In this document: positions 5,278 to 6,591 of the stretch, in pieces
How positions within the stretch are numbered: position 1 is the stretch's first letter
How the letters are laid out: each line of letters begins with the position of its first letter
Origin: Alphaproteobacteria bacterium
GTDB taxonomy: Bacteria > Pseudomonadota > Alphaproteobacteria > Sphingomonadales > Sphingomonadaceae
Assembly (NCBI GenBank): GCA_028293005.1
Contig: JAQGLH010000208.1
Location: 1 to 6,591 of the forward strand
Direction of reading: 5' to 3'
DNA length: 6,591 bases
Translations under genes and position numbers: made by a program
Notes under the pieces: model-generated
Databases searched by the model: none
Told to the model about the DNA's origin: nothing
What the model saw: only the letters and a program-made list of their open reading frames with translations

Positions 5278-5448
5278 TGTTGGGAACCATGTGGACGCCT
5301 GATACTACGCATGAGGCGTGCCAATTCGGGGGAATGCCTGAAAAGCGCGCATGACGATGGCTAACGGGCGTTAACGCTGCTGGTCGGTCGTAAGCTGTGC
5401 CGACACATCTGAATCGAAAGCTGTCTTTGCGGGTCCCACAAAAGGAAC

Positions 5449-5487
5449 GGGGCGGGCAGCGCGATCAAAGAAGCGCTGGCCCGCCCC
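5449..5487. ncRNA. Strong conserved hairpin, copy B: candidate structured RNA or bidirectional terminator
   Basis: Same 14-bp stem, bulged G and 10-nt loop as copy A, base for base, 210 bp further on. Read leftwards it is followed by CGTTCCTTTT, again a weak T-tail; read rightwards by TGTAGGTGG, with none. Confidence 0.5.
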
Positions 5488-5573
5488 TGTAGGTGGAACC
5501 ATGTGGACGCAATATTAATATACATGCGCCGTGCCAGTTTCGCGAAATGGCTGCAAAGCAGGCATGACGATGG

Positions 5574-5588
5574 GTAACGAAACGTAAC
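5574..5588. promoter_or_regulatory. Phased TAAC direct repeat, also in copy A
   Basis: GTAAC occurs twice, 10 bp apart (5574-5578, 5584-5588). The same place in copy A has CTAAC and TTAAC, also 10 bp apart (5361-5365, 5371-5375), although the bases between differ. Half-sites one helical turn apart are typical of OmpR-family response regulator sites; the assignment is inference. In copy B the pair lies about 80 bp before the metallo-hydrolase start. Confidence 0.3.
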
Positions 5589-5668
5589 CGGCCCGTTCAT
5601 CCGTAAGCTTTCCCGACACAATTTCGATCCTGTTTGGCTTTTTCCGCGTCCGGTGCCACACGGTCGTG

Positions 5669-6526
5669 ATGAACGATGGCGCTTATGGACGGATGGAGCG
5701 GCTGAGCCCCTTGGTGCGGCGGCTGCTCGCTCCCAATCCCTCACCATTCACCTACACCGGGACCCAGACCTATGTCGTCGGCGACGGCGAGGTGGCGGTG
5801 ATCGATCCCGGCCCCGACCTTCCCGAACATGTCGATGCGCTGGTCTCCGGTCTCGCCGGGGAGAAGATCGTCGCGATCCTGTGCACCCACACCCATCGCG
5901 ATCACACGCCTGCGAGCCGTCCGCTGCGCGCCGCAACCGGCGCGCCGATCATCGGCTGCGCACCCCTGACGATCGACGACGATGGGCCTCGCGCCGACGC
6001 CTCGTTCGATTCCGCGTACGATCCTGACCGCATCCTCGCCGACGGGGAGACGATTGCCGGCCCGGGCTGGACGCTCGAGGCGGTTGCGACGCCCGGCCAC
6101 ACCTCCAACCATCTGTGCTTTGCGCTGCGCGAGAGCGGCGCCTTGTTCACCGGCGATCATGTCATGGGCTGGTCGACGACCGTGGTGTCGCCGCCGGACG
6201 GCGACATGGCCGCCTATATGGCGAGCATGGCCAAGCTCCGGCGCCGCGAAGACGTGATCTATTATCCGGCGCACGGCCCTGCGGTCGAGAAGCCGCGCGC
6301 GATGGTGCGGAGCCAGATGGCGCACCGCCGGCAGCGCGAGGGGCAGATCCTGCGTTGCGTCGAAGGCGGGAAGGCCGTTATCCCGGCGATGGTCGAACAT
6401 ATGTACGAGGGCATCGACAAGCGCCTTTATCCCGCCGCCGGTCGAATGGTGCTCGCGCATCTTCTCGACCTCGAGGCACGCGGCAAGGTCGCCCGCGACG
6501 GCGAGCGCTGGAAGCTCGCGGCCTGA
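5669..6526 (+). CDS. MBL-fold metallo-hydrolase with winged-helix C-terminus (LACTB2-like)
   Basis: Binuclear-zinc hydrolase of the metallo-beta-lactamase fold; the nearest characterised relative is LACTB2, an endoribonuclease, but bacterial members are mostly of unknown substrate. The 285 residues carry the full metal set: His74-x-His76-x-Asp78-His79 in CTHTHRDH, His144 in TPGHTSNH, Asp163 in FTGDHVMGW and His202 in YYPAHGP. A C-terminal winged-helix domain (about 213-285) ends in LLDLEARGKVARDGERWKLAA, as in the LACTB2 family. Start choice is weak: GTG 5666, ATG 5669 and ATG 5693 are all in frame and none has a good ribosome site; ATG 5669 is the default. The upstream promoter region would lie inside repeat copy B. 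No signal peptide, so cytoplasmic. Family is certain, substrate is not. Confidence 0.9.
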   Translation: MNDGAYGRMERLSPLVRRLLAPNPSPFTYTGTQTYVVGDGEVAVIDPGPDLPEHVDALVSGLAGEKIVAILCTHTHRDHTPASRPLRAATGAPIIGCAPLTIDDDGPRADASFDSAYDPDRILADGETIAGPGWTLEAVATPGHTSNHLCFALRESGALFTGDHVMGWSTTVVSPPDGDMAAYMASMAKLRRREDVIYYPAHGPAVEKPRAMVRSQMAHRRQREGQILRCVEGGKAVIPAMVEHMYEGIDKRLYPAAGRMVLAHLLDLEARGKVARDGERWKLAA

Positions 6527-6567
6527 CTCTCGAAAGCGCGACGGAAACTGCTTATCTACGACCTGAT

Positions 6568-6575
6568 AGGAGGGG
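6568..6575 (+). promoter_or_regulatory. Strong ribosome binding site of the next gene
   Basis: AGGAGGGG, close to the ideal anti-16S complement, stands a few bases before an ATG at 6583 (9 nt after AGGAGG). It is the strongest such site in the window. Confidence 0.65.
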
Positions 6576-6582
6576 TCTTCGA

Positions 6583-6591
6583 ATGAACGCA
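6583..6591 (+). CDS. Start of an unidentified gene, truncated by the window end
   Basis: Only Met-Asn-Ala is visible. It is called because of the excellent ribosome binding site before the ATG and its position 56 bp after the metallo-hydrolase stop on the same strand, which suggests co-transcription. Nothing can be said about the product. Confidence 0.5.

Larger units (their letters stand above)
5223..5432. repeat. Tandem intergenic repeat, copy A (about 210 bp)
   Basis: This stretch aligns along its length with 5433-5650, offset by 210-213 bp with small indels. The best-conserved blocks are the hairpin core (5237-5280), GGAACCATGTGGACGC just after it, ATGACGATGG (5351-5360), and CGTAAGCT followed shortly by CCGACACA (to 5407). 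Similarity then becomes patchy to about 5432, where copy B begins directly, so this is a true tandem duplication. The unit contains no convincing protein gene on either strand. It could be an sRNA gene, a hairpin-plus-promoter cassette, or a non-autonomous repeat; direction of transcription is not established. Confidence 0.85.
5433..5650. repeat. Tandem intergenic repeat, copy B
   Basis: Second copy of the unit at 5223-5432, ending shortly before the metallo-hydrolase gene. It keeps the hairpin, GGAACCATGTGGACGC (with a 2-bp insertion before it), ATGACGATGG (5563-5572) and CGTAAGCT with CCGACACA (5602-5620). The middle differs: a short AT-rich palindrome, ATATTAATAT (5512-5521), is unique to this copy. 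The right boundary is approximate, as similarity fades after 5620. Confidence 0.82.

Noticed and set aside
5289..5354. 21-codon ORF (MWTPDTTHEACQ...) starting inside the conserved GGAACCATGTGGACGC block of repeat copy A
   Set aside because: In copy B the equivalent frame stops after five codons (MWTQY), so the reading frame is not conserved although the DNA around the ATG is.
5361..5375. CtrA box (TTAA-N7-TTAA)
   Set aside because: The copy A sequence reads CTAA-N6-TTAA and copy B lacks TTAA altogether, so spacing and sequence both miss the consensus.
5239..5487. Insertion sequence or MITE ends formed by the two hairpins
   Set aside because: The hairpins are in direct, not inverted, orientation to each other, no transposase frame lies between them and no target-site duplication is evident.
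5223..5650. CRISPR array
   Set aside because: Only two units of about 210 bp with partial similarity throughout; no short identical repeats with regular unique spacers and no cas genes.
5088..5747. Leftward open frames at 5088-5324 and 5361-5747 sharing a GRASASLIALPAP peptide
   Set aside because: The shared peptide is only the translation of the duplicated hairpin; the rest of the two frames is unrelated and lacks start signals, so they are not a protein family.
5741..6460. Leftward open frame of 239 codons opposite the metallo-hydrolase
   Set aside because: Rich in Arg/His/Asp from complementary codons, with no recognisable fold; the other strand has the full MBL metal-binding set.

Overview
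The window looks like chromosomal DNA of a sphingomonad-type alphaproteobacterium (Sphingomonas, Sphingobium, Novosphingobium or a close relative). This is inferred from the high-GC codon use, the alphaproteobacterial F1-ATPase zeta subunit (DUF1476) next to bolA and a CGFS glutaredoxin, and a catabolic gene set of a kind common in that group. No ribosomal RNA or other marker fixes the genus.

Left part (1-4036): an aromatic-catabolism module. A cytochrome P450 runs leftwards and leaves the window before its heme-binding loop. Diverging from it across a 156-bp region with nested inverted repeats is a rightward series of three genes: a fumarylacetoacetate hydrolase (FAH)-family enzyme, a two-domain type I extradiol ring-cleavage dioxygenase, and a VanA/dicamba-monooxygenase-like Rieske oxygenase. 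Together they could unmask a catechol (Rieske enzyme and/or P450 by O-demethylation or hydroxylation), open its ring (dioxygenase) and process the product (FAH enzyme). The substrate cannot be read from the sequence. No ferredoxin, reductase or regulator for these oxygenases lies in the window.

Middle part (4037-5039): a 97-bp gap, then a compact housekeeping operon on the same strand: ATP synthase inhibitor subunit zeta, a BolA-family protein and a monothiol glutaredoxin (GrxD type). Spacings are 4 nt and an ATGA overlap. BolA and CGFS glutaredoxins are known partners in [2Fe-2S] handling.

Non-coding part (5040-5668): about 630 bp without a convincing protein gene. It holds a possible weak terminator, two short tandem duplications and, most strikingly, a roughly 210-bp unit present twice in tandem. 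Each copy carries an identical 39-nt strong hairpin and a pair of TAAC boxes 10 bp apart. This is the best candidate for something undescribed here: tandem small RNAs or a duplicated hairpin-plus-promoter cassette.

Right end (5669-6591): a LACTB2-like metallo-beta-lactamase-fold hydrolase with a C-terminal winged helix, then the first three codons of another gene behind a strong ribosome binding site.
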